Shown: in pieces, positions 6,877 to 14,190 of the stretch
Layout of the letters: every line of letters begins with the position of its first letter
Position numbering within the stretch: position 1 is the stretch's first letter
Assembly: GCA_900319985.1 (NCBI GenBank)
Contig: ONQL01000059.1
Span: forward strand, 1-23,461
Direction of reading: 5' to 3'
Origin: an uncultured Methanobrevibacter sp.
Lineage (GTDB): Archaea; Methanobacteriota; Methanobacteria; Methanobacteriales; Methanobacteriaceae
Length of the DNA stretch: 23,461 nucleotides
Notes under the pieces: model-generated
The model's database searches: none
Seen by the model: the letters and a program-made list of their open reading frames with translations, nothing else
What the model was told of the DNA's origin: nothing
Made by a program: the position numbers and the translations under genes

Positions 6877-7809
6877 ACAAGCTTTTCTTAATCTTTCACC
6901 AACAATTTCAATATCTTTTTGACTTTCAGCATCTCTCATTTCTTTTAAGTTAGCGCCGTCAGTAGCGTTTTCTTCAGCCCATTGTTTTTTGAAGGTTCCA
7001 TCTTGGATTTCTTTTAAAACAGTTTTCATACCGTCTTTACCATATTCAGCAGTGTTACTTACATCGTGCCACATTCCAGCAAAACCTTTTTCATAGATTA
7101 AATCAACGATGAGTTTTACTTCGTGACAGGTTTCAAAGTAAGCGATTTCAGGTTGATAACCTGCTTCAACCAAAGTGGTAAATCCTGCATTGATTAATTC
7201 AGTAATACCACCACATAAAACAGTTTGTTCACCGAATAAGTCAGTTTCTGTTTCTTCTTGGAAAGTAGTTTCTAAAACACCTGCTTTGGTTAATCCACAA
7301 GCTTTTGCCATACCTAATGCGAGTTGTAAAGCATCGCCGGTAGCATCTTGTTGAACTGCTACTAAACCAGGAATACCGAATCCTTCTTCGTAAGTTCTTC
7401 TTACCATGGATCCAGGTCCTTTAGGTGCAAACATTACAATGTTTACATCTTCATCAGGTTTGATTAAACCGAAATGGATGTTGTAACCGTGAGAGAATGA
7501 AATGGTGTTGCCAGATTCAACATATGGTGCAATTTGTTCGTTGTATACTTTTTCTTGGATTTCATCAGGAAGCAAAATGTGAATGATATCAGCTTCTTTA
7601 GCTGCATCTTCAATGGTTTTTACAGTCATGCCATCTTCTTTGACCAAGTTCCAAGAACTACCATTTTCTCTTACACCAACAATAACATTAGCTCCACTGT
7701 CAGCCATGTTTCTAGATTGTGCTCTACCTTGGGAACCATAACCGATTACCGCAATGGTTTTACCTTCTAAAGCATCAGTATTTACATCTGCATCGTAGTA
7801 CATTTTCAT
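6856..7809 (-). CDS. ilvC: Ketol-acid reductoisomerase (class I)
   Basis: The enzyme isomerises and reduces acetolactate / acetohydroxybutyrate using NAD(P)H and Mg2+, the second step of Val/Leu/Ile synthesis. A Rossmann motif GYGSQG is at residues 23-28, with the cofactor-specificity loop VRENGSSWNL (46-55) whose Arg and Ser residues favour NADPH. The metal/catalytic residues Asp190, Glu194, Glu226 and Glu230 are in place (ETDLFGEQ and YFETCHE). The C-terminal helical domain ends near residue 317, slightly short of the typical 330 residues. ATG 7809 is preceded by GAGATGAT; a second ATG at 7803 is also possible. Transcription is separate from ilvBN because an opposite-strand gene lies between them. 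Confidence 0.96.
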   Translation of the reverse strand: MKMYYDADVNTDALEGKTIAVIGYGSQGRAQSRNMADSGANVIVGVRENGSSWNLVKEDGMTVKTIEDAAKEADIIHILLPDEIQEKVYNEQIAPYVESGNTISFSHGYNIHFGLIKPDEDVNIVMFAPKGPGSMVRRTYEEGFGIPGLVAVQQDATGDALQLALGMAKACGLTKAGVLETTFQEETETDLFGEQTVLCGGITELINAGFTTLVEAGYQPEIAYFETCHEVKLIVDLIYEKGFAGMWHDVSNTAEYGKDGMKTVLKEIQDGTFKKQWAEENATDGANLKEMRDAESQKDIEIVGERLRKACGLQKDD

Positions 7810-7829
7810 TTAAATCATCTCGTTAAATA

Positions 7830-7855
7830 ATTTGATAAAAGTCAAGATATCAAAT
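7830..7855. repeat. Inverted repeat in ilvC 5' region (8-10-8)
   Basis: ATTTGATA (7830-7837) and TATCAAAT (7848-7855) are perfect 8-bp arms with a 10-nt spacer, ending 20 nt before the ilvC ATG. A TATA-like TTTTATAAATATAAA lies at about 7881-7895 (minus), so the repeat should fall in the leader just after transcription start. It could be a protein operator or a leader RNA hairpin. Confidence 0.5.
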
Positions 7856-7923
7856 AAATATCACTTAATAAATATGATTTTTTATATTTATAAAAGTAAC
7901 CTAAAATAACTTTTAAATACTAT

Positions 7924-7949
7924 TAACTGTAACATATAGTATACAGTTA
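7924..7949. repeat. Inverted repeat in adhesin promoter (8-10-8)
   Basis: TAACTGTA (7924-7931) and TACAGTTA (7942-7949) are perfect 8-bp arms with a 10-nt spacer. A TATA-like TTTTAAATA (7911-7919) predicts transcription start near 7940, inside the repeat, and the SD GGTGAT (7953-7958) follows 3 nt after it. The position fits an operator that blocks polymerase. Confidence 0.5.
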
Positions 7950-7961
7950 TTAGGTGATATT

Positions 7962-10061
7962 ATTAGAAAATTATATCCAATATTGTTATTTTCATTAATT
8001 TTATTTTTAGGCATCGGAATCGTGTCTGCATCTGAAAATAATACCGATACGGGAGATATTGAAAATTTAATAGATGAATGTGAAGATCAAGGAAGCATAA
8101 AACTTGATGAAAAAACATATGAATTAAATCCTGAAAAGGAAACACACTTATATCTAAACAAATCCATTTCCATTGAAGGAATTCATGAAAAAACAATCAT
8201 TGAAGGGAAAAATTCCACTTTATTTTTAGATGTTGAAAAAGAACCGGAACCTGACTATAATGGAACAGTCATAATTGCAAAGGGCCTTTACGACATCAAA
8301 AATACTGGAAAGCACATTATTTTTAAAAATATTACCTTTAAAGATTTAAATTTGATAAGTCGCCATAAAATGGACTTTCTGGATTGCAAATTCATAAATA
8401 CAACTTTTACCAGCAAAGAATTGAATAATACCTTTGATAACTGCGTGTTCAATGAATCAAGAATTGAATTGAACTTATATCAGGGATACAAGTACTATTC
8501 AAAAATAATCGATTGTACTTTTTATAACTCTACAGTTACTTCAAAAAACAATTACTTCATTTTTATCTGTGGAAGCTCAATAATATTCATGCAAAATAAC
8601 ATAGATTTGATAAATTCAAGCCTAAACAATTCAGAAATTTCACTATCCCATTATAACATTAACATAAATAACTTAAAATTTCAAAATTCAAATTTAAAAG
8701 GATGGTCAGACCGAATCAACGTTAGCAATACCTCATTTGATAGACCTGTAATTGACCTTAAATATAGCTATATTAACTTTGAACAAGCAATTTTAAATAA
8801 CTCCGAACTTATGTTTCAAGGAGGATATTACAGCAAAGGAAGTGAAGTGATTTTAAAAAATACCCTAATCAATAACTCCACTTTTGAATTTACACCGAAC
8901 ATTTATTCTGATGAATCCATCGTTATAATTGAAAATTCAACTGCTGAAAACTCTAAGATAAAAGCAACAGAAACCAATATCAAGTCAAATAACTCAAATT
9001 TCTATAAAACAACAATTGAATCCCATATCTCAAATTTAAATATTAACAATTCAAACTTTTACAGCGATGGGAATCTATCCAATACAATTATAATATACAT
9101 GAATTCTATAGCGAATACAAGCAACATCATCGAAAACACATATTTGATAAACAATACCGGAAAATACGAAATCAACAACAAGGACATTAATTTTGATACA
9201 CTCTACAGAGTATCATTTAATAAAAATATTACCTATTACATAAATGACAGCATTACTTTCAACGTTAAAGATTGTTTTGGAAATCCAGTAAATGATGTTA
9301 AATTATTTATCGAAAATCCAAATGAACCATATACAAGTTTTGTCTTTACAGATAAAAATGGGAATGCAAAATACACCCTTAACACTGTTGGAGAATTAAG
9401 CCTTAACGTATACTATTTTGATGATGAATTCCTTTTTAACAGTAAACGATACTTCACACAAGTGAATTTGACTGTAAATCCTAAAATAACAGATATAAAA
9501 TTAATTAAAGACTTTAAATTCAACAGATATTCAAAAATCAATAGCTTTTTAGAAATAAAAATGATAGGTAACCATACCGGTGATTTATCAGACAGGACTG
9601 TCATTTTTAAAGTATTTACAGGCAAAAACTACAAAACATATCGTGAACAAGCAGGTTCCGACGGAGATGTGATTTTTAAAATTCCTACTAAAATCAATGC
9701 TGGAGTTCATAAAATTCAGGTTATTGTAGGAAAAGAAATCATGAAAACAACATCAATCAAGATTGATAAAGCCAGAACAATCGTTAAAGCTCCACAAGTA
9801 ACAAATAAATTCAAAAAATCAAAATATTTCAAAGTTACAATCAAAAATAAAGAAACAAAAAGAATGCTTTCCAACGTTAAAGTTGAAATAAAAGTGTTTA
9901 CAGGTAAAAAATTCAAAACATACACAGTTAAAACAAATAAAAAAGGAATTGCTAAAATAAACACTAAAAATCTAAAAACAGGAAAACACAAAGTTTTAAT
10001 TTCATCCGGAAATAAAAACTACATCATTTCTAAAAATAGCTTAATAAAAATAAAAAAATAG
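7962..10061 (+). CDS. Secreted adhesin-like protein with beta-helix repeats and Ig-like tail
   Basis: About 699 residues. From position 7962 the peptide reads (M)RKLYPILLFSLILFLGIGIVSASENN: a basic n-region, hydrophobic core and small-residue cleavage site, i.e. a Sec signal peptide. The first possible conventional start, TTG 7983, lacks both the basic n-region and an SD. GGTGAT at 7953-7958 is spaced correctly for ATT 7962, so I chose that start. Residues about 60-400 are Asn/Ser/Ile-rich with repeated N-x-(S/T)-x-F/L-x-N units, as in right-handed parallel beta-helices. An Ig-like domain follows (around 410-500), then two related C-terminal repeats sharing a VFTGK-(N/K)-(Y/F)KTY core. No transmembrane anchor is seen; the last 100 residues are strongly Lys-rich. 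Such adhesin-like proteins are common in Methanobrevibacter; the ligand is unknown. Confidence 0.8.
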   Translation: MRKLYPILLFSLILFLGIGIVSASENNTDTGDIENLIDECEDQGSIKLDEKTYELNPEKETHLYLNKSISIEGIHEKTIIEGKNSTLFLDVEKEPEPDYNGTVIIAKGLYDIKNTGKHIIFKNITFKDLNLISRHKMDFLDCKFINTTFTSKELNNTFDNCVFNESRIELNLYQGYKYYSKIIDCTFYNSTVTSKNNYFIFICGSSIIFMQNNIDLINSSLNNSEISLSHYNININNLKFQNSNLKGWSDRINVSNTSFDRPVIDLKYSYINFEQAILNNSELMFQGGYYSKGSEVILKNTLINNSTFEFTPNIYSDESIVIIENSTAENSKIKATETNIKSNNSNFYKTTIESHISNLNINNSNFYSDGNLSNTIIIYMNSIANTSNIIENTYLINNTGKYEINNKDINFDTLYRVSFNKNITYYINDSITFNVKDCFGNPVNDVKLFIENPNEPYTSFVFTDKNGNAKYTLNTVGELSLNVYYFDDEFLFNSKRYFTQVNLTVNPKITDIKLIKDFKFNRYSKINSFLEIKMIGNHTGDLSDRTVIFKVFTGKNYKTYREQAGSDGDVIFKIPTKINAGVHKIQVIVGKEIMKTTSIKIDKARTIVKAPQVTNKFKKSKYFKVTIKNKETKRMLSNVKVEIKVFTGKKFKTYTVKTNKKGIAKINTKNLKTGKHKVLISSGNKNYIISKNSLIKIKK

Positions 10062-10082
10062 ATGGGAATTAATAACCATCTA
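10059..10082. terminator. Terminator hairpin between adhesin gene and carbonic anhydrase
   Basis: TAGATGG (10059-10065) pairs with CCATCTA (10076-10082) around a 10-nt loop. On the minus strand it is followed by a T-run of the form T7-A-T5, a strong end signal for the ilvB-ilvN-carbonic anhydrase transcript. The adhesin stop TAG is in the left arm and the carbonic anhydrase stop in the loop. On the plus strand the following T-run is weak. Confidence 0.65.
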
Positions 10083-10596
10083 CTAAAACTTTTAACTCAC
10101 CTGTTACGATATCGATGATAAGACCATGTACCGGTACATCAGGTATTAATGGGTGGTTTTTGATTTTTTCACAAACGTCTTTAACGTTTTCTTCTTCAGA
10201 TTCAAATCCGCCAATCCATTCAGCCAAATCGTATTTAGCAATGTCTTCCTCTTTGATACCGCGAGCAAGCATTTTTTCTTTTAAAGCTTCAGCATCTGCA
10301 CCAGCCATACCACATTCTGTGTGACCTACAACCATGACCTCTTCAGCACCTAGGTTGTATAAAGCTGCACCGATAGATCTGATTGCATCTTCGCCTACAA
10401 TTGAGTTTCCAGCATTTCTAACAATTTTTGCATCTCCTCTTTTAAGACCGAGTGCCGGTTCAAAAAAGTCGATTAATCTGCAGTCCATACAGGTTAAGAT
10501 AGCTAATTTTTTAGCTGCATGATGAGACATTTCTTCGCCTTCAAAATTTTCTACAAATTCCTTGTTGTCTTTTAATACGTTTTCTAATATAGTCAT
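10069..10596 (-). CDS. Beta-class carbonic anhydrase (probable independent start)
   Basis: A 175-residue zinc enzyme interconverting CO2 and bicarbonate. The zinc ligands are Cys36 (TCMDCR), His92 and Cys95 (GHTECGM), and the Asp38-Arg40 dyad is present; counted from Met at 10596. The size and the CMDxR...HTxCG pattern fit the Cab-type small beta class known from Methanobacteriales. The ATG has its own SD, AGGGGAG, about 6 nt upstream, and sits 2 nt after the ancestral ilvN stop codon (10599-10601). It was therefore probably a separate, translationally coupled gene before the ilvN frame changed. It may be made alone, as the fusion's C-terminus, or both. A TTTATATC element at 10649-10656 (minus) could also give it a private promoter. 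Bicarbonate supply for carboxylations is the likely role. Confidence 0.88.
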   Translation of the reverse strand: MTILENVLKDNKEFVENFEGEEMSHHAAKKLAILTCMDCRLIDFFEPALGLKRGDAKIVRNAGNSIVGEDAIRSIGAALYNLGAEEVMVVGHTECGMAGADAEALKEKMLARGIKEEDIAKYDLAEWIGGFESEEENVKDVCEKIKNHPLIPDVPVHGLIIDIVTGELKVLVDGY

Positions 10597-11064
10597 TTTT
10601 ATACTCCCCTTGACATAGCTGTAAGGCCAGTACGGGCTATTCTTTAAAGATATAAATGCATTAATCTTTTCCTTATCTCCAGTAAGCTCAACCATCAATG
10701 TTTGCTCTGAAACATCCAAAATATGAGCTCTGAAAATATTTGTATACTGCATTATTTCTGCTCTTGCTTTCGCATTAGGAACGGCGACCTTAACAAGACA
10801 CAATTCCCTTTTAACAGCAGTTTGAGTAATATCTTTAATCTTGATAACATCAATTAATTTATTTAATTGTTTTGTAACCTGTTCAAGTCCTTTTTCATCT
10901 GCATGAACAGTAATTACCATACGAGATTGTCCTTCTACCTCTGATTTTCCAACTGTTATACTGTCAATGTTGAATCCTCTTCTATTAAACATTCCAGCTA
11001 CTTTTTGCAAAACTCCCGGTTTATCTTCAACCAATGTGGAAATAACATGATAATCCAATGTCAT
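10069..11064 (-). CDS. ilvN: Acetolactate synthase small subunit read in frame into beta-carbonic anhydrase (fused frame)
   Basis: One open frame of 331 codons. Residues 1-140 are the AHAS regulatory subunit: an ACT domain beginning MTLDYHVISTLVEDKPGVLQKVAGMFNRRGFNID with the characteristic SRM(V)ITV strand, then the second domain (RELCLVKVAV...FRAHILDVS...LMVELTGDKEKINAFISL). Normal small subunits continue through a Gly-Ile-(K/R)-Glu segment to IARTGLTALSRG and stop near residue 160-170. Here the frame shifts after Leu140 to KNSPYWPYSYVKGSIK and enters the carbonic anhydrase at Met157. ATG 11064 is 1 nt after the ilvB stop, with SD GGATGTGAT in the ilvB end, so it is translationally linked to ilvB. 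Whether a fusion protein is made is unknown. The last strand of the IlvN domain is lost in this frame, so Val regulation may be impaired. Confidence 0.8.
   Translation of the reverse strand: MTLDYHVISTLVEDKPGVLQKVAGMFNRRGFNIDSITVGKSEVEGQSRMVITVHADEKGLEQVTKQLNKLIDVIKIKDITQTAVKRELCLVKVAVPNAKARAEIMQYTNIFRAHILDVSEQTLMVELTGDKEKINAFISLKNSPYWPYSYVKGSIKMTILENVLKDNKEFVENFEGEEMSHHAAKKLAILTCMDCRLIDFFEPALGLKRGDAKIVRNAGNSIVGEDAIRSIGAALYNLGAEEVMVVGHTECGMAGADAEALKEKMLARGIKEEDIAKYDLAEWIGGFESEEENVKDVCEKIKNHPLIPDVPVHGLIIDIVTGELKVLVDGY
10599..10640 (-). pseudogene. ilvN: Displaced C-terminal coding segment of ilvN
   Basis: Read in a different frame from the upstream ilvN, this segment encodes IARTGLTAMSRGV followed by TAA at 10599-10601, the expected ending of an acetolactate synthase small subunit. 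Only four nucleotides separate the Leu140 codon (10645-10647) from the ATA that begins this segment, where family members carry about eight codons. A net loss of about 20 nt therefore explains both the frame change and the fusion. The missing length is inferred from the family pattern, not from an alignment. Confidence 0.75.
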
Positions 11065-11065
11065 T

Positions 11066-12760
11066 TTAAATCACATCCTTTTCAAGTTTGTACTCACCAA
11101 TCATCTCATTTATTCCAGCTCCAGGAGGAAGCATAGGCAGCGCCTCTTCAGAGTCAATAACAACATCTATTAAGATTGGTTCATTATCTTTAATTGCTTT
11201 AGCTAAAGCTTCCTTAGTCTCTCCAGGCTTTGTTACTCTTTGCGCATTAACACCAAAACTTTCTGCAAGTTTTACAAAGTCGGGAGTGTTTCCAAGCAAT
11301 GTTTGAGAATGTCTTTGATTATATAATAAACTTTGCCATTGATATACCATTCCCAAGGTTCTATTTTCCAAAACAACTGCAATAACAGGAAGGTCATATT
11401 CTCTAACTGTAGCCAATTCCTGACAAACCATTAAAAATCCGCCGTCACCATTTATGGATACTACCGGGTCATCAGGACATGCCACTTTTGCACCAATAGC
11501 TGACGGGAATCCAAATCCCATAGTTCCAAGACCACCGGATGATATGAATTTACGAGGTTTTTGTGTATTATAGAAATGTGCCGCCCACATTTGATTTTGA
11601 CCTACGTCAGTTGTCAGGATAGAATCTGGAGTCAATACCTCTGAAATTTCTTTTATAACCCGTTGTGGTTTAAGTGGAACATCATCATATGTAACGCGAG
11701 GAAGTAATTCTAGTTTTTTTGCTTTAATCATGTCTGTCCAATTGTTTACTTCTTTGGACGGGCGGTAATCATTTAAAACTTTATTTAATGAAGATAAAAT
11801 ATTGCGGGCATCTCCTACAATCGGCAAATCCACATCAACATTTTTACCTATTTCTGCCGGGTCTATATCTATGTGAATAATTTTTGTATCTGGTGCAAAA
11901 CTGTCCAGTCTGCCGGTTGTCCTATCTGAAAATCTTATACCGATAGCTATTAACAAATCGGATTCATTAATGTAATCATTGGAAACCTTTCTTCCATGCA
12001 TACCAAGCATTCCCAATGCCAAATCATCAGTTTCATCAAATGCACCTTTTCCTAAAAGTGAAGTCATTACAGGAGCATTGATAGTTTTTGCCAATTGATT
12101 TAATTCACAGCATGCATTGGAAATAATTACACCAGCACCTGCCAAAATCATTGGCTTTTTAGCTTCCTTAATTAAATCACGAGCCTTTTTGACTTGTCTT
12201 AAATTACCTTTAACTGTTGGATTATAGCCCGGTGTGTCAATTAAAGTATCATCAAATTTTGTTAATTCACCTTCTTGAACTTCCTTTGGAACATCTATCA
12301 AAACAGGCCCAGGCCTTCCAGTTGAAGCAATTTCAAAACTAGTTTTAATCATGGAAGGTATTAAATCTGGGTCTTTTGGTTGGAAACTATGCTTAACAAT
12401 AGGCATTGTAATTCCTATAATATCCGCTTCCTGAAATGCATCATTTCCAATTAAATGAGTAGGAACCTGACCTGTAATGGCCACAATAGGAGATGAATCC
12501 ATAAAAGCAGTCCCAATACCAGTTACAAGATTGGTTGCACCAGGACCGGAAGTTGCCAAACACACTCCGACTTCACCGGAAGCCCTTGCAAAACCATCTG
12601 CTGCGTGAGATGCTGCCTGTTCATGTCTAACCAATATATGATCTATATCTGCATCATATAACATGTCATAAAATGGTATTGTTTGTCCGCCAGGATAACC
12701 AAATATTGTTTTAACCCCCATATTTTTAAGGGATTCAATTATCGCTTCTCCGCCTCTCAT
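11066..12760 (-). CDS. ilvB: Acetolactate (acetohydroxyacid) synthase large subunit
   Basis: A 564-residue thiamine-diphosphate and FAD enzyme joining pyruvate with pyruvate or 2-oxobutyrate, with CO2 release: the first step of Val/Leu/Ile synthesis. Catalytic Glu47 lies in VRHEQAASHAADGFARASG. TSGPGATNLVTGI, the FAD-domain region LGMLGMHG, and the TPP/Mg motif GDGGFLMVCQELATV...LENRTLGMVYQWQ are all present. Length is typical. The gene is first in a minus-strand operon with ilvN (1-nt gap) and carbonic anhydrase. Upstream, TATAATATATAAA is close to the ATG, and AAAGGTTAT is a weak SD, so the leader is short. No attenuator-like structure is visible. Confidence 0.96.
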   Translation of the reverse strand: MRGGEAIIESLKNMGVKTIFGYPGGQTIPFYDMLYDADIDHILVRHEQAASHAADGFARASGEVGVCLATSGPGATNLVTGIGTAFMDSSPIVAITGQVPTHLIGNDAFQEADIIGITMPIVKHSFQPKDPDLIPSMIKTSFEIASTGRPGPVLIDVPKEVQEGELTKFDDTLIDTPGYNPTVKGNLRQVKKARDLIKEAKKPMILAGAGVIISNACCELNQLAKTINAPVMTSLLGKGAFDETDDLALGMLGMHGRKVSNDYINESDLLIAIGIRFSDRTTGRLDSFAPDTKIIHIDIDPAEIGKNVDVDLPIVGDARNILSSLNKVLNDYRPSKEVNNWTDMIKAKKLELLPRVTYDDVPLKPQRVIKEISEVLTPDSILTTDVGQNQMWAAHFYNTQKPRKFISSGGLGTMGFGFPSAIGAKVACPDDPVVSINGDGGFLMVCQELATVREYDLPVIAVVLENRTLGMVYQWQSLLYNQRHSQTLLGNTPDFVKLAESFGVNAQRVTKPGETKEALAKAIKDNEPILIDVVIDSEEALPMLPPGAGINEMIGEYKLEKDVI

Positions 12761-12848
12761 TGTAATAACCTTTTTATATATTATACACTAACTTATGTAT
12801 ACAAGAATATATATAATTATCCAAATTTAAATTATTAAAAAGATAAAA
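12761..12848. promoter_or_regulatory. Divergent ilvB / DUF2085 promoter region
   Basis: For ilvB (minus) a TATA-like TATAATATATAAA lies at about 12770-12785. Upstream of it, TATACA (12782-12787) and TGTATA (12796-12801) form a 6-bp inverted repeat where a regulator or TFB contact could lie. For the plus gene, AAATTTAAATTATT near 12824-12837 is close to the ATG and no clear SD is seen, suggesting a leaderless mRNA. Confidence 0.4.
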
Positions 12849-13184
12849 ATGAATTATAAAAACTTAATATGCCATAGAAAGCCTGAGAGAAGCTTTTTCA
12901 TCAAAGGCCATCAGTTTCCAGTATGTGCCAGATGCACCGGATTTTATACGGGTTTGGTCATTTTTCTGATATACAATTATTTTTATGAAATTGATTACAG
13001 CCCGAATCTGTTAATTATTTCTGTGATTCTTATGATTCCAACTGCAATTGATGGCTTTACGCAACTTTTCGAATTTAGAGAAAGCAACAATGCATTGAGA
13101 TTCATAACAGGATTGATTGGTGGATTAGGATTAATAATCTTTTTAAAAATAGTAATCAAATGGATTATTGAATTAATAATATGA
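12849..13184 (+). CDS. DUF2085 family membrane protein
   Basis: A 111-residue protein with the DUF2085 signature: a His/Cys-rich N-terminal segment CHRKPERSFFIKGHQFPVCARCTGFYTG (residues 8-35). Cys8, His9, His21, Cys26, Arg28 and Cys29 could form a metal or redox site. Three hydrophobic helices follow (about 33-47, 52-72, 86-110), with IDGFTQLFEFRESNN in the loop between the second and third. Family function is not established. The gene stands alone, divergent from ilvB and convergent with argF. I see no truncation. Confidence 0.85.
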   Translation: MNYKNLICHRKPERSFFIKGHQFPVCARCTGFYTGLVIFLIYNYFYEIDYSPNLLIISVILMIPTAIDGFTQLFEFRESNNALRFITGLIGGLGLIIFLKIVIKWIIELII

Positions 13185-13193
13185 AAAAAGTAT

Positions 13194-13216
13194 TAACCAC
13201 TGTTTTACAGCAGTTA
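13194..13216 (-). terminator. argF terminator hairpin
   Basis: TAACCACTGT (13194-13203) and ACAGCAGTTA (13207-13216) pair around a TTT loop with a two-base internal mismatch. The argF stop (13214-13216) is in the right arm. On the minus strand a six-T run (13184-13189) follows, overlapping the stop of the convergent DUF2085 gene. Confidence 0.55.
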
Positions 13217-14125
13217 TTCGTCTTTTAAGAAATGATATAAGATAGCCTTTTGAGCATGCAATCTGTTTTCGGCCTGATCAAATATAACAGAATGCGGGCC
13301 GTCGATAACAGGCACGGTAACTTCCTGACCTCTGACTGCAGGCAAACAATGCATAAAAATAGCACCCTCATTAGCCATGTCCATCAGGTCAAGATCCACT
13401 TGATAAGCAGACAGGTCCTTTTTTCTTTGAATTTCTTCAGCCTCATCACCCATGCTTATCCAAACATCAGTATAAACCACGTCCACATTATCCAATGCAA
13501 CATTTATATCATCACTGACAGTAATTTCAGTGTTATTTTCTTCAGCATACTCTTTTGCAATTTTTAAAATGAATTTGTTAGGTTCATAACCTTTAGGGCA
13601 AGCAACAGACATATCCATTCCTAAAATAGGAGCAATCAATAAAAGGGAATTACATACATTATTTCCATCACCCACAAAGCAGATTTTCTTATTTTCAAGA
13701 GTTCCAAAATGCTCCTTGATTGTTAAAATGTCCGCAAAAGCTTGACAAGGGTGTTCTACATTTGTTAATCCGCTTATAACAGGTACATCAGAATGCTGTG
13801 CCAATTCTACAACATCACAATGTTCAACAGCTCTAATCATGATTCCATCAACAAAACGGCTTAAAACTTTGGCAGTGTCATAAATCGGTTCTCCTCTTCC
13901 CATCTGTAAATCACTAGAGGATAAAAAGATTGCTCTTCCACCTAACTGATACATTCCAACATCAAAAGAAATTCTGGTTCTTGTAGATGATTTCTGGAAA
14001 ATCATTGCTAATGTTTTACCTTCAAGAGGCTGTTCTTCGATTTCACCTGATTTAATTTTAATAGCCAAATCAAGAATATGTTGAACATCATCTTTGACAT
14101 CACATATTGATACTAAATTACCCAT
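13214..14125 (-). CDS. argF: Ornithine carbamoyltransferase
   Basis: A 303-residue enzyme making citrulline from ornithine and carbamoyl phosphate in arginine synthesis; a trimer in the cytoplasm. The carbamoyl-phosphate motif SSTRTR is at residues 46-51. HPCQAFAD is in the middle of the protein. The ornithine-loop DVWISMGDE distinguishes it from aspartate carbamoyltransferase. HCLPAVRG, with the catalytic Cys, is near the C-terminus. Length is typical. The start ATG 14125 has an AGGGG SD about 9-10 nt upstream. The gene lies downstream of the TMEM175-like gene on the same strand, 65 bp away, with a good TATA in the gap. Confidence 0.96.
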   Translation of the reverse strand: MGNLVSICDVKDDVQHILDLAIKIKSGEIEEQPLEGKTLAMIFQKSSTRTRISFDVGMYQLGGRAIFLSSSDLQMGRGEPIYDTAKVLSRFVDGIMIRAVEHCDVVELAQHSDVPVISGLTNVEHPCQAFADILTIKEHFGTLENKKICFVGDGNNVCNSLLLIAPILGMDMSVACPKGYEPNKFILKIAKEYAEENNTEITVSDDINVALDNVDVVYTDVWISMGDEAEEIQRKKDLSAYQVDLDLMDMANEGAIFMHCLPAVRGQEVTVPVIDGPHSVIFDQAENRLHAQKAILYHFLKDE

Positions 14126-14190
14126 TATATAATTCCCCTAATTAAACTTAACAAAAATAAATATATTTTACTTATATATATTAAATGTTT
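14126..14190 (-). promoter_or_regulatory. argF promoter and SD
   Basis: On the minus strand TTTAATATATATAAG (about 14171-14185) is a strong TATA element that predicts transcription start near 14150, followed by the SD AGGGG before ATG 14125. argF can thus be transcribed independently of the upstream gene. Confidence 0.5.

Noticed and set aside
10640..10650. Programmed ribosomal frameshift at TTTAAAG in ilvN
   Set aside because: A slippery-like TTTAAAG is present, but frameshifting would still leave about seven family residues missing, so a deletion explains the data better.
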